From: Cordylochernes scorpioides
Taxonomy: Eukaryota; Arthropoda; Arachnida; Pseudoscorpiones; Chernetidae
Direction of reading: 5' to 3'
Assembly (NCBI GenBank): GCA_030710605.1
Contig: CP092876.1
Location: 90,582,890-90,646,889, forward strand
Length of the DNA stretch: 64,000 nucleotides
The position numbers were made by a program, and so were the translations under genes. This document shows, piece after piece, positions 11,335 through 20,886 of the stretch; position 1 is the stretch's first letter; each line of letters opens with the position of its first letter. A model generated the notes under the pieces. It did not search any database. It saw nothing but the letters and a program-made list of their open reading frames with translations, and had not been told where the DNA came from.

Positions 11335-11675
11335 ATGTGTTGGTTGTGTATTTGTGTGGAACATACAACATTTTTATATCAATTTATAATAAATAAATAT
11401 AAAAAATATCAAACAATGAGAGAGATTAGAAACCTGATCATTTCAGCTCAGACAGATAGTATTAAATATATATTTACAAAATTTATTGAATATCTGACTA
11501 TTCTCTCTGCTATTTGTAAATTATGCAGATCTTCAACATTAGTAATTGTCTGTTGTCTAACGCTATAGAAAAGAGGGATTCCAGTGCGATTCTTGTTGAT
11601 ATTCTAATTTATTAATATTTTATTTTTCACCTACAACTCAACATGTAGTATTTTTAATGCATAAGGTATTATGTA

Positions 11676-11914
11676 AACAATACTTAAAGTTATGCCGCAT
11701 AAGTTTCTTTTCTATGAAAAATCAATATTTATTTCAAAGAGAAATATTTACTATTTCTAACTTTTTTGAATGAAAAATACTTCATTCAAAAAAAGTTAGA
11801 AATAGTAAATATTTCTCTTTGAAATAAATATTGATTTTTCATAGAAAAGAAACTTATGCGGTGTAACTTTAAGTATTGTTTATAATCACCCGCCGCAGTC
11901 CTTTATAATGAATT
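11676..11914. repeat. Near-perfect palindrome flanked by 14-bp direct repeats
   Basis: Arms of about 100 bp (11676-11774 and 11781-11881) are reverse complements with only a few mismatches and one single-base length difference, around a 6-base spacer. The 14-mer ATAAGGTATTATGT lies on both sides (11662-11675 and 11915-11928), as a target-site duplication would. No ORF. It may be a fold-back element or a snap-back cDNA insertion; its RNA would form one long hairpin. Confidence 0.8.
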
Positions 11915-11971
11915 ATAAGGTATTATGTGTACCTGAAAGATGATATATTTAAAACAAAGCTTTATCATATA

Positions 11972-12190
11972 CACTCATGGACAAAACTTAGTTAAGGAAG
12001 TTGCACCTTTCACCATGTATATCAGGATTCAGACAATAATTCTGAAAATATTTGATACACAGTGACTTTTAATGTGTGCGTGTGTGTGTGTGAAAACACA
12101 CGAGATAACCCAGTTTGAACAAAATGCCTCTGTCTCCATAAAAAAAACAGACGACTAGTGACAACTAGTGAGTTTTGTGCATGAGTGTTG
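11972..12190. repeat. Second copy of the Tc1-like dispersed repeat
   Basis: Matches 1188-1345 from CTCATGGACAAAAC to the GAGATAACCCAGTTTGAAC part. A GT-microsatellite (about 12075-12092) is embedded. No transposase. Confidence 0.4.
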
Positions 12191-12469
12191 TTGGGAGATA
12201 CAGTAAAAACATCAGATTGAATATTTATACTCATTTAGCTACATTACTTTTCAAATGTCACAATACCATACCTATTTTAAATATCACCCAACAATTTTTA
12301 TGAAAATGTTTCCAAATTTATAAAAATAATTAATTACAAGTTCGTGAATCTGTGATAAGTTAGATCTATATATTTATTAAACCATGTCCAACAGCTATTA
12401 CTCTTTTTTAGAGAGAGAGCTTAGATTATCTCATTTCTTGTATTTTCTCAAGGAGAGTAAAATCCATAA

Positions 12470-12860
12470 TAATGAAGCGGTGCAGCAAAAAGAGGAAGAG
12501 AAGATGTGGGCAAAGCCAGAAAAGAAGGTATGCAGGGGCCCCTCCACAAGGGAGTGTGGATTGACAAATTCCAGAGGAGGGGGCGGAGACAGAGAGTCCA
12601 GCTGGTGCCGTGGTGAAGGAAGGATCTGAGATAGCAGCCGGCCTGCAGGCTGGGTTTGTGCGCCGAGACAACATGGCAGTCTGGGGGGAGAAGTCTGTCT
12701 GGTGACAACTGGACCTGCAGCAAGGAGAACGGCGGTGAAGACAGACGCGGCAAGTTGGCGACGGGAAAGTGGGCTCCGGGACCGTGTGGATCAAGAAATG
12801 GAGGACGGAGCAAAGAAGGACGAGGAGGAACCTACCCAGGGCGGACATTGAAGGCAAGTT
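12470..12860. other. Unidentified GC-rich, purine-rich island
   Basis: Strikingly GC-rich against its surroundings, with overlapping ORFs in several frames. None shows a recognisable domain or has splice sites I can defend. It could be a piece of a retroelement or of a CpG-rich host promoter. 12190-12470 and 12860-13080 hold nothing I recognise. Confidence 0.3.
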
Positions 12861-13079
12861 CATCTACTATGTCTAATTATTAACATCCTTTTTAAAGCTC
12901 AGGGAATAAATTTATAGTACTAAACTGTATCCAAAACGAACCCACATTGTTTTCTCAGAAACCTTGCACACAAACATCGATGGCTGAGAAGAGTCGTAAC
13001 AATAATAAGAAAATATTCAAGATATAGGTGACTCCTGATTGTGTAATCAAAATTGCTGATGGCCTTATTGGATTATATC

Positions 13080-13320
13080 TTTGATAAAATCGTGTAGAAA
13101 AAAAAAACAATGATAATTTCTTTGAGATGATCTTTAAAGTAAAACAGTAATCATTTCTTCCAGAAAGTCATGTAGTAAAAAACATTGATCATTTTTTGGA
13201 GAAATTCGTGAGGAAATAAAAGTGATCATCTCTTTGTAAAAATCGTGTAGTAAAAACAGCGACTATTTCTTTAAGAAAATCGTGTAGGATAAAGCAGTCA
13301 TAATTTATTTCAGAATATCA
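13080..13320. repeat. Degenerate minisatellite, about 48-bp unit
   Basis: About five diverged copies of a unit containing AAATCGTGTAG, a short A run, and TGATCATTTCTTT. No coding potential. Confidence 0.6.
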
Positions 13321-13519
13321 ATTAAAATATGTAATTAGAATCATAGGGATGTCAGGAAACAATGAATATAAATTATTCGCCTATTTTATAAATATTATAT
13401 ATAGAAATAAAATATATTTATCAATATTTTGGTATTTCTCTTTATAAGGGTGTGCAACAAAAATATTTTTAAAAATTAACTATAAAAATTAGTAAATAAG
13501 TATAAGTATAAAAATACAT

Positions 13520-14020
13520 CAATCATTAACATTATTTGTTGGTTCTGAAGTTGGATTACATCCTTTTCCACGCTGACGAGGGCCAGCAACACGAAAGGTG
13601 TACCTTGTTGAATTTTTAAAATTAGATTAAAGAAAGCAGTAGATATTTAGTCTATATTATCTAATAATGAAAATAGGGTGTTTTGAAAATAATATTTTGG
13701 TTGGAAGTTGTTTTGGAAAAATATAGCCATTCCTCTGGCAGCGAGACACTGAAACGTCGGGAACTAAATAAATCTTTGGTTGATGTTGCTATAAATATGA
13801 ACGATTAGTTTATATTTATTCCAATAGATGGAGTAACCTATCAGCTATTTCAGTTGCACGATACAGATACCTTTTTTATTTAACCGCCTGATCACAAATC
13901 AATTTCACACTTTTATACTAATCTAATTAAATTGTTTACAATTGGAGAAAGAACTGGTACAATCAAGTTGTGAGAATCTGTCTTCCTAATTTCTGGTAGA
14001 TATGGCTTTGAAAAACACGT
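13520..14020 (-). repeat. Conserved 3' flank of ILP gene 1
   Basis: Close relatives lie 3' of the A-chain exon in gene 2 (29200-29700) and gene 3 (52130-52610), and inverted at 17100-17400 and 39180-39550. It includes an approximately 210-bp unit running from CACGCTGACGAGGGCC to CACTGAAACGTCGGGAA. It therefore belongs to the duplicated block rather than to an independent insertion here. Confidence 0.65.
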
Positions 14021-14040
14021 GTTTTAATTACTTTAAAGAG

Positions 14041-14046
14041 TTTATT
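14041..14046 (-). terminator. Polyadenylation signal of ILP gene 1
   Basis: AATAAA on the minus strand 47 bases after the stop; the same hexamer is at the same place in genes 2 and 3. Confidence 0.55.
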
Positions 14047-14092
14047 AAGAGGCAATAAATAGTTAGACAAGAAGATATTGTTTATTTCAGCC

Positions 14093-14903
14093 CTATTCAG
14101 GCTTGCAGTAGTAGACTCTGATGTGGTAATAGCTGCAGGGAGCGCGACAGCATTCTTCAACAATGCCTCGTTTGATCCCCAACATCAAATTGTTTGCCCT
14201 CTTGTTGTCCAGGAACATTTCTGGGTCTGATGCACCGAGAGAGTCTGGAACACGCACAACAGGGTTATCTAGAATCGAATAAGAATACATAGTGAAATAG
14301 AACACCTAGCTGAAAAATATTCTAATATAAATATAGAATTTATAAATTCAATTGACATTATATCCATAGTGATATGGAACACCAAGCTGAAAATAAATTA
14401 ATAGAAATATAGGCGTTTGTATTAGAAATGGAAGCATTTAAAAACGAATGTTTTTTTTTTTTGCGAATAAAAAATACTTCTACAATCTTTGCTGCCTTGA
14501 AAAAATATTGGGAGTGCCTGGCTCATCATTGATAAATCCTCCCAGCGGTTTCGCCAATTTAATCTACCTGACCGCATCTCGGCGCTCTAATACTGTATTG
14601 AATCATTTTTATATATGCTACAATGGAGGGAAGGGTGAATCTTAAAAATAGTATTCAAGCAAACTATGGACATAAGCTTTTAGGGAAATAAAATTACATA
14701 TAAATATTTGCATCGAGAAATGCACTGGACTCTGTGTACTCACCTGGAAACAAGGGTTGAGCTCTTTTGGTCGGCTCGTAGACGCCATTTGGGCAAATCA
14801 ATGAAACAGCTTCAGCGTGATAATGGCCACATTGCTTTTTTCTGCGCTTCTGGAGTGAGATGGTGCCGCAGAGAGTGATGGTAAATACCAGAGTCACCAA
14901 TAC
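14093..14903 (-). CDS. Insulin-like peptide gene 1 (exons 2 and 3; exon 1 not found)
   Basis: Exon 2 is 14744-14903 (acceptor GTTGATAG, donor GTGAGT); exon 3 is 14093-14268 (acceptor GATTCTAG). The phase-1 join restores one frame: hydrophobic signal core, B chain (QCGHYHAEAVSLICPNGVY), C peptide with internal KR, then KR and an A chain GIVEECCRAPC...YYC. All six insulin cysteines are present. Two B-chain core leucines, the equivalents of LeuB6 and LeuB11, are Gln and His. Intron 2 is about 475 bases, far shorter than in genes 2 and 3. No exon 1 or promoter lies upstream; an unrelated repeat and an inverted ILP copy are there instead. It may be a decaying or specialised paralogue. Confidence 0.82.
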
Positions 14904-16500
14904 CTATCAACACACGAGGATCCAGACTTCAATAGTACCAGAAACCCAATGAATCATTCTTGGAGCAATACAAACCATGAAGAACCTTGTGAAGCCATAA
15001 ACAAAAGTATACAGTTAACATCACAATACGTTCCTCTTCTTTCTTAAAAAAAACTTTAATGGGCAATTACAACAATGGTATAACTCCGCCTTTGCCGGTC
15101 CCCACCCTAGATGAAAAAGGATGATGGGGGAACAGTAACAAGTTCGCTAAAAAACCTGGGCTCAGCTATCCCGGTTGATAGTAGTCTGTAAGGGCTCCTT
15201 ATCCAGGGATACAGAATGGGCAGCGTTTGTATATCATGTTAGGAGGGTTGCACATGGTGTCTCAAGTACACGTGGCCATGATAATCATGGTGTGTAGTTA
15301 GCATCTGCTTTTACTGTATATACATCATACTAGTAGGTCCACACATGTAGAAAACAATTTGACTTTTACTCTTCAAGTGTTTCAGAGGCTCGTTTGGTTT
15401 ATTTATTATCTAACTTCTATATAGATAACCAATTCTCTTACGGATTCTGAGCCTCTATGATTCTTCTGAAATTCTCTGAAATAGATATTATTTTAAATAG
15501 ATATCTGTAAAATTAATTTTTAATGTTAATTAAAATAGTACAAGGTGTGTTGCTGAAGATTAGTTTCTTTTCATTCAAATAAGAATTAATATCGTTTGAC
15601 TTTAAATCTGATCATTTCTGACTTGATAAATTTCATAGCAGCATACTTAATTCAAATAATAATATCATATTGCGTTAATTTCCATTATCTTTAACTTGAT
15701 AAATTTCATATCAACATAATTGATTTGTTTCTCCTGAATATAAATTATAATAATGCAACCGCTTTCTGGACATGATTTTCTTTTAACCTAAATATCAAAT
15801 GAACTATACTCTCTCTCTTCATCTATTTATCTTCATTTAATCTTATTTATTCACAAATATATATTTATTTTATATTTAATCTCATATATAACCTTATATT
15901 GATATATCTATTGTAATAAAGTAGTTTTAATATCAATTTCTCTCCCGCTGCTATAAAAAAATATCTGAAAAACATTAACTGATCAAGGCTTTATACTTTT
16001 GGTTAGATGAAGGAAGTTATCCCGAAGCTCCTCGCTATTTAAATGAAATTAATAGCGCCTTAAATATATCTTCATTTTAATATAATATATAAATGCGAAT
16101 TTTGAAACTGTTTTACATATGAATATATACTCTATAGGTGCGTTGGGGTTCTGTCTCCATTTCCACCTCCGGAATGAGAATCTATTATGCCCCACCCTCT
16201 TGATTCATCTCCACATAAAGAAAAACCTCCTAATTAAACTTATTGAAATTCTTTTAGCATCGCTAATTCGTTATAATCTGAAGTATTTACCAAAAAGGTA
16301 TTTGTCGAAATAAAAAAGTTTCGATATAAAGCTACATCAACCACTTATTTATATTTTGTTCCCGACGTATCAGTGACTCGCTGTCACTCTCCTCTAGGAA
16401 TTAATTCCATAGTTCTATGTGTAAAATAAACATTCATTCTTTAATACTTCAATTTTTATATATAGATGACACACTATCGGCTTATAATTAATTTTCCTAA
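14904..16500. other. Non-coding stretch: unknown repeat plus inverted ILP intron 2
   Basis: 14904-15040 matches sequence 5' of exon 2 in the other ILP genes. 15045-15240 is an unrelated GC-richer repeat that I do not recognise. From about 15250 to 16500 the sequence is the reverse complement of ILP intron 2 as seen at 30500-31700, including the CCATGATAATCATGG palindrome near 15275. No gene. Confidence 0.6.
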
Positions 16501-16901
16501 CTGCCTTGTCCGTATTGTTTGCGGAAGATATTTGCTCTATGCAAATATTTATATGTAATTCTATTGTCATAAAAGCTTATGTCCTTAGTTCGTTTAAATA
16601 CCATTTCTAAGAGTCCACTCTCCATTTTAGGATATACAAGCAGAATGATCTAATACCGTATTAAAACTCTGAGATGCAGTCAGGTAGATTAAATTGGCGA
16701 AACCGCTGCGAGGGTTTACCAATGATGAGCCAGGCACTTCTAATATTTTCTTTTCGCAGCAAATATTGTAGAAGTATATTTCATGTGCAAAAGAAACATT
16801 CGTGCTTCAATGCTTCCATTTATAATTAAACAGTCTATATTTATATTAATTTATTTTCAGCTTGGTGTTCCATTTCACTATGTATTCAAAATCGATTCTA
16901 G

Positions 16902-17073
16902 ATAACACTCTTGTGTGTGTTCCAGACTCTCTCGCCGCATCAGACCCAGAAATGTTCCTGAACAACAAGAGGCTAACAATGTGATAGCGCTCAAGCGGGG
17001 CATTGTTGAATAATGCTGTCACACCAGCTGCAGCTATAACCACATCAGAGTCTACTACTGCAAGCCTGACTAA
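16902..17073 (+). pseudogene. Inverted insulin-like peptide pseudogene, A-chain exon
   Basis: Plus-strand copy of ILP exon 3, preceded by the same ATCGATTCTAG acceptor. It is 172 instead of 176 bases, with a net 4-base loss in the C-peptide part that shifts frame. The A chain KRGIVE is followed by TAA in place of the GAA of the intact genes, then CCHTSC...YYC. A stop in the mature chain, the frameshift and the lack of a B exon make it dead. A polyadenylation hexamer lies at 17123-17128. Confidence 0.85.
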
Positions 17074-17399
17074 GGCTGAAATAAACACAATATTTTCTTG
17101 TCTCACTAGTTATTGCCTTCTTAATAAACCCTTTAAGGTAATTAAAGCACGTGTTCTTCAAAGCCATATCTACCAGAAATTATGAAGACCAATTCTCACA
17201 ACTTGATTGTACCATTTCTTTTTCCAAGTGTAAAACAATTAAATTAGATTAGTAAAAAAGTGTGGAATTGTTATAGGATCAGGTGGTTAAATAAAAAATG
17301 GAACTCAGATCGTTCAAATGTAATTACTGATGAGTTGCGCCATCTATTGGAATAAATATGAACTAATCGTTCATATTTATATTTACATCAACTAATTGT

Positions 17400-18395
17400 T
17401 ATATAGCTCCGACGTCTCAGTGTCTTGGCTGGGCTGAGGTGTGTGATCTTGCATTGTCAGTGTGAAGGACTCCTTTGTGTTGAATTCTTGGTCTGCTTTG
17501 CTTGATATTTCAGATACTGCTGGTAGACATTTTGTTGTATACCAGTCTCTATTAGTTGTCTTTCGGTCTTCTAACTTCACAATATCAGTGAAACCACTTT
17601 TTCTAAAAAAGCGCGACCATTTGTTTTCCAGCACTTCGAGATGTGCGGACTTTCTTAGGAGATGATTTAGAAGAGCACCAAAGAGTAGATTTTATTTCTG
17701 ATTCAAAATTGTAAATCCAAGATTCCTCTTCAATACTAATATTAAAAACACCCTTTGGTTGGCCTTTATCAATTTTTTTCAAAATGAAATTGCACAATTT
17801 AACGCGACCAAGTTTTTGGTGTTCAGTCAAGCTGTGAGGTACCCATTTATAATAAGTTTCCTGTATTTTAAATGATCATTAATGATGGTGTTGATTGCTG
17901 CCGATCTAATGCCAACATTTTTCTCTAACTGCTGATACGTAATTTTTTTATATTTTCAAGTAAAAATCTTACCAGCTCGATATTTTCTAGGGTCCCTGCT
18001 GTTGGTGGTCGACCTGAACAAGGTTCATATACAAGGTTGGTTTTTCGTTAAAACAATTAAGAACTGTTTTAATAGTAGAAGCTTTATCTCCTAAAGCTTT
18101 TATTAATCTTTCATTGGATCTTTAGAGGTTAAATTATTTTAATAATCATAAAATGTAATGGCGGATAAATTTTCTCTAGTCAACTCCATTGTATCTGATG
18201 CCATTTTTAGAAATTACAGCTGTCGCTGTAAACAAAGTCGCGCCCTCTATAAGTCATTGTTGTTACTAGTTATGAAAATATATTTTTTTAGAAACAAATG
18301 CATGTATATTCTGATGGTTTAATTTATTTTTAATATTTCAAATAGTTATTATTGATTGCAGAATCCTTTGGAGTGCCCTTGTATTTGCAGCATTT
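17400..18395 (-). pseudogene. Decayed mariner element with transposase remnants
   Basis: Minus-strand fragments match the mariner pattern: EHQKLGRVKLCNFILKKID, then a degraded EESWIYNF where an intact transposase has a D, and KSSPKKVRTSRSAGKQMVA. The right end resembles the CTTTGGAGTGACCCTT inverted repeat of the copies at 27.8-29.0 kb and 39.7-41.0 kb. It lies just past the inverted ILP pseudogene, the same position mariner holds beside genes 2 and 3. Confidence 0.72.
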
Positions 18396-18416
18396 CCTAC
18401 TCACCAGTATCCATAT

Positions 18417-18752
18417 TGTTACGTGTAAGGCCTCCAAAGAGACTGCTGTGGTCCCGTTTCCTGGGGAGGTTAACTGTGGATACGCTTTTGTGTTGGCCCC
18501 AGGATGTAAGGTAGTGTTTTTAAGATCCACGTTTCCTCCAAGATACAATATCAGCCGGCGCGAGCCGCACGCAGTTCCGAGGTGTTCGGAAGAGAGAAAA
18601 CAAGCCTCAACGCCGGGTTGAAGCCTGGCCGAACAGCCCTGCCGAACGTCTTTGGGTGGCCTGCGGGGAAAAGCTGCAGGGAAGAGCAACGGGAGCCTAA
18701 CTGGGTGAACCACGAAGAAGGAAGAAGCGCATCGTCGCAAAGAACCGCGACA
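18417..18752 (+). repeat. Gypsy-type LTR without a partner
   Basis: 336 bp starting TGTTACGTGT and ending CCGCGACA, followed after two bases by a TGGTGTCAGAAGTGGG primer-binding sequence. The same end plus spacer plus primer site occurs on minus at 20794-20816, so it belongs to a related family. No second copy of this LTR is in the window. Confidence 0.6.
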
Positions 18753-18754
18753 AC

Positions 18755-18803
18755 TGGTGTCAGAAGTGGGATTCGAACCCACGCCTACAAAAGTAGACTG
18801 CGA
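18755..18803 (-). other. Reverse-transcribed tRNA-Leu primer (3' half with CCA)
   Basis: Read on the minus strand these 49 bases are the 3' half of a tRNA-Leu: last anticodon-loop base, CGCAG stem half, a long class II variable arm, T arm GTGGG-TTCGAAT-CCCAC, acceptor TTCTGAC, discriminator A, and CCA. On plus it begins exactly at the primer-binding position two bases after an LTR. Normal Gypsy sites copy about 18 bases. Here the primer was copied up to the anticodon loop. It is not a tRNA gene: no 5' half, and CCA is encoded. Confidence 0.8.
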
Positions 18804-18957
18804 GGGGGTGGTCCGGGCTGTCGCGGAGGAGCCTTTGGGATGTTGCATTGGATTAGCGGAACCAAGAGATTTTTCGCCGAGTTATCAGTTGGTTCCGCTA
18901 ATCCAATGCAACATCCCAAAGGCTCCTCCGCGACAGCCCTGACCACCCCCTCGCTGT
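18796..18957. repeat. Palindromic LTR junction
   Basis: Arms of about 64 bp face each other around a 25-base centre. The inner 18819-18935 begins TGTCGCGGAGG and ends CCTCCGCGACA, so it has LTR-like ends in both directions. The outer arms hold GCGAGGGGGTGGTC, a polypurine-like tract, on both sides. The centre AGAGATTTTTCGCCG recurs at 20868-20884. It looks like two LTR ends joined head to head. Confidence 0.7.
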
Positions 18958-19585
18958 TTCCATTAATGTGCTTATCCTCACAGGCAAACAGTCTGACTCC
19001 TTTCTCTTTTTGACCCTCTTTTGGCAGCACAAAGCTTTCGCTGCCCAATGTCAAAACTCCTTGCGTTGGATCGAACGTAAAATCTTGTCTCCTGAGGATA
19101 TCCATTCCAAGAATGAACTCGTCATCAATCTCCGCCACCAGCACTCGATGATTAAACCGAATTCCTCCGAGTCAGATCTCCACGTCCAGTCCTCCCAAGA
19201 TTGGCGATGTGTCTCCTGTGACTGTTTTCAGCATCATGCCATGCCGCAACGGAGTTGGCGCGCTCCTTATCGCATCCTTTTTTATGAGGGAAACCATCGC
19301 CCCAGTGTCGACAGTGGCCTTCATTCTTATTGAGTTTACAAATATTTCTATCATCAGAATGTCATAGGTCCTTTTTATTTCACGGATAGACACAATATTG
19401 TAGGGCGGGTTCACCACAGCCAACGGTTGCCCCATAACGTTGGCAGAATTTAGTTTTCCGGCTGTCTCTGGTCGGGCAGTCTGACGGTGCACTGCCTCTT
19501 TAGATGACCATGTCGTCCACAGCGGAAACAAGGCCCAGCCGATCGTCTGCCAGGCCTGCCGGTCTCTTCTAGCCGTTCTAGTCAC
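18958..19585 (-). pseudogene. Gypsy-2 nucleocapsid and protease (inverted)
   Basis: Minus-strand remains in two frames. A zinc knuckle CFRCGRHGHLKRQC lies at about 19489-19530 in a frame different from the surrounding ORF. The protease active site is ATVDTGAMVSLI, followed by the C-terminal protease signature EFILGMDILRRQDFTFDP. The stretch ends at ACEDKHING close to the palindromic LTR. The RT expected next is found on the opposite strand at 20887. Confidence 0.78.
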
Positions 19586-19597
19586 TTCATTATTTCC

Positions 19598-20719
19598 TTA
19601 ATGGCGTCCGATTCCCCACCGCCTCCAGTGGTGCTTTGCTCCGCAATCAATTCTGCACCACGGACCCGTGGGTGCCCCCGATTCGCTCACTCGGTAGGCT
19701 GCCTCCACCTCCAGGGCGCGAACCAGCGCCTCTCTTGATTTATCGAAAGAAGCAAGTCGTAACACTCTCTGGACTTCTACGTCTCGAATACCATCGATAA
19801 ACGTCTGGGCGGCCAATTGGTCAAGGAAATCAATGGGAGCACCAGGGTAGGCCAGATGACAGAACCTCTTGACATCAGCTTCAAACCCCTGCAAACTTTC
19901 CCCGACTTTTTGTCTTCTTAGCTTAAGTTGAGCTTGGTACACTTGCCTTAGATGTTGTTCTCCATATCTCAACTCAAGTTTTTCCATCAACATCGCATAA
20001 CTCTGTTGGTCTGCACGCGGAACCGCCTGAAGCATATCTAAGGCCGGTCCCCGAAGAGCCACAATCAAATTTTTCACTTTTTGGGTTTCTCCCCAGCCAT
20101 TGTTGAGAGTCACTGCTTCGAATTGTCGCCTAAAACCCTCGAGGGAAGTTTGTCCGTCAAAGGTAGGCGGAGGTATGTTGCGGCCTGTAGGGGAGATCAC
20201 AGCACCCTCTAGACTCTTCATGCGCGCCAGCTCGATCTCCAGCCTCTTGCACTCTGTTCGGACTTCACCAATATTATGCTCTAAAGCTGCCTGGACCCCC
20301 CCGATCTCACTCTGGAACCTAATCTCCAAATTTGTCACTTTCTGGTGGAACTCTTCTCTCTCCTGCTGTCGAAGAAGCCTTTCTTCCTCTTTCTCTTTTT
20401 CTTTAAGAAGCTTTTCTTCCTCTTTCTCTTTTTTTCTAAGAAGCTTTTCTTTCTCTTTCTCTTCTTCTTTAAGAACTCTTCTTTTTTCTTTAAGAAGCTT
20501 TTCTTTCTCTTTCTCTTCTTCTTTAAGAACTCTTCTTTTTTCTTTAAGAAGCTTTTCTTTCTCTTTCTCTTCTTCTTTAAGAACTCTTCTTTTTTCTTTA
20601 AGAAGCCTTTCTTCCTCTGTTCGGCGCTTTAATTTGTCCCACTCCTCCCGGTGTTCCTGCAGCCTCCGGTCGATCTCGGCCAGCGAGTCCTGCTCAGAGG
20701 CCATCCCTTGGCCTCTCAC
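19598..20719 (-). CDS. Gypsy-2 gag (inverted)
   Basis: A 373-codon ORF. Residues about 15-130 form a highly charged coiled coil with a perfect 54-base DNA repeat (three copies, about 20460-20622) giving KEKRRVLKEEEKEKEKLL units. Residues about 185-330 are a retrotransposon gag capsid domain (PPTFDGQTSLEGFRRQFEAV, LRYGEQHLRQVYQAQLK). It would assemble the particle. The start at MRGQGMASEQ lies close to the primer-binding site. The 3' end runs into a frameshift before the zinc knuckle. Confidence 0.8.
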   Translation of the reverse strand: MRGQGMASEQDSLAEIDRRLQEHREEWDKLKRRTEEERLLKEKRRVLKEEEKEKEKLLKEKRRVLKEEEKEKEKLLKEKRRVLKEEEKEKEKLLRKKEKEEEKLLKEKEKEEERLLRQQEREEFHQKVTNLEIRFQSEIGGVQAALEHNIGEVRTECKRLEIELARMKSLEGAVISPTGRNIPPPTFDGQTSLEGFRRQFEAVTLNNGWGETQKVKNLIVALRGPALDMLQAVPRADQQSYAMLMEKLELRYGEQHLRQVYQAQLKLRRQKVGESLQGFEADVKRFCHLAYPGAPIDFLDQLAAQTFIDGIRDVEVQRVLRLASFDKSREALVRALEVEAAYRVSESGAPTGPWCRIDCGAKHHWRRWGIGRH

Positions 20720-20793
20720 GTCAATGGACCTTTGTCAGCAACTAAAAAAAACTTTTAAATAAAAAAGCCTCCTGGTGACCTCCACGAGGAAGA

Positions 20794-20811
20794 ACCCCAC
20801 TTCTGACACCA
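20794..20811 (-). other. Primer-binding site for tRNA-Leu (Gypsy-2)
   Basis: On minus, TGGTGTCAGAAGTGGGGT starts two bases after the LTR end CGCGACA. It matches the 3' end of tRNA-Leu and the copied primer at 18755-18803 for 16 bases. Confidence 0.72.
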
Positions 20812-20813
20812 GT

Positions 20814-20886
20814 TGTCGCGGAGGAGCCTTTGGGATGTTGCATTGGATTAGCGGAACCAACTGATAATCGGCGAAAAATCTCTTGG
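20814..20886 (-). repeat. Partial Gypsy-2 LTR at the inversion joint
   Basis: 73 bases of the same LTR as 18819-18935. Its right end butts directly onto plus-strand pol codons at 20887. Confidence 0.7.

Noticed and set aside
2105..11340. Target-site duplication for Gypsy-1
   Set aside because: Flanks TATAT and ATGTG do not match.
12426..12863. Overlapping minus-strand ORFs of 145 and 121 codons
   Set aside because: Open in several frames because the island is GC-rich; no domain or start context.
17003..17185. Plus-strand 60-codon ORF
   Set aside because: It reads the ILP pseudogene A exon in the wrong frame; the insulin frame explains the conservation.
18755..18803. A tRNA-Leu gene
   Set aside because: Only the 3' half is present and the CCA is encoded, so it is a reverse-transcribed primer, not a gene.
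20345..20632. Phe/Lys-rich plus ORF
   Set aside because: Antisense of the repeated Lys/Glu coiled coil of Gypsy-2 gag.
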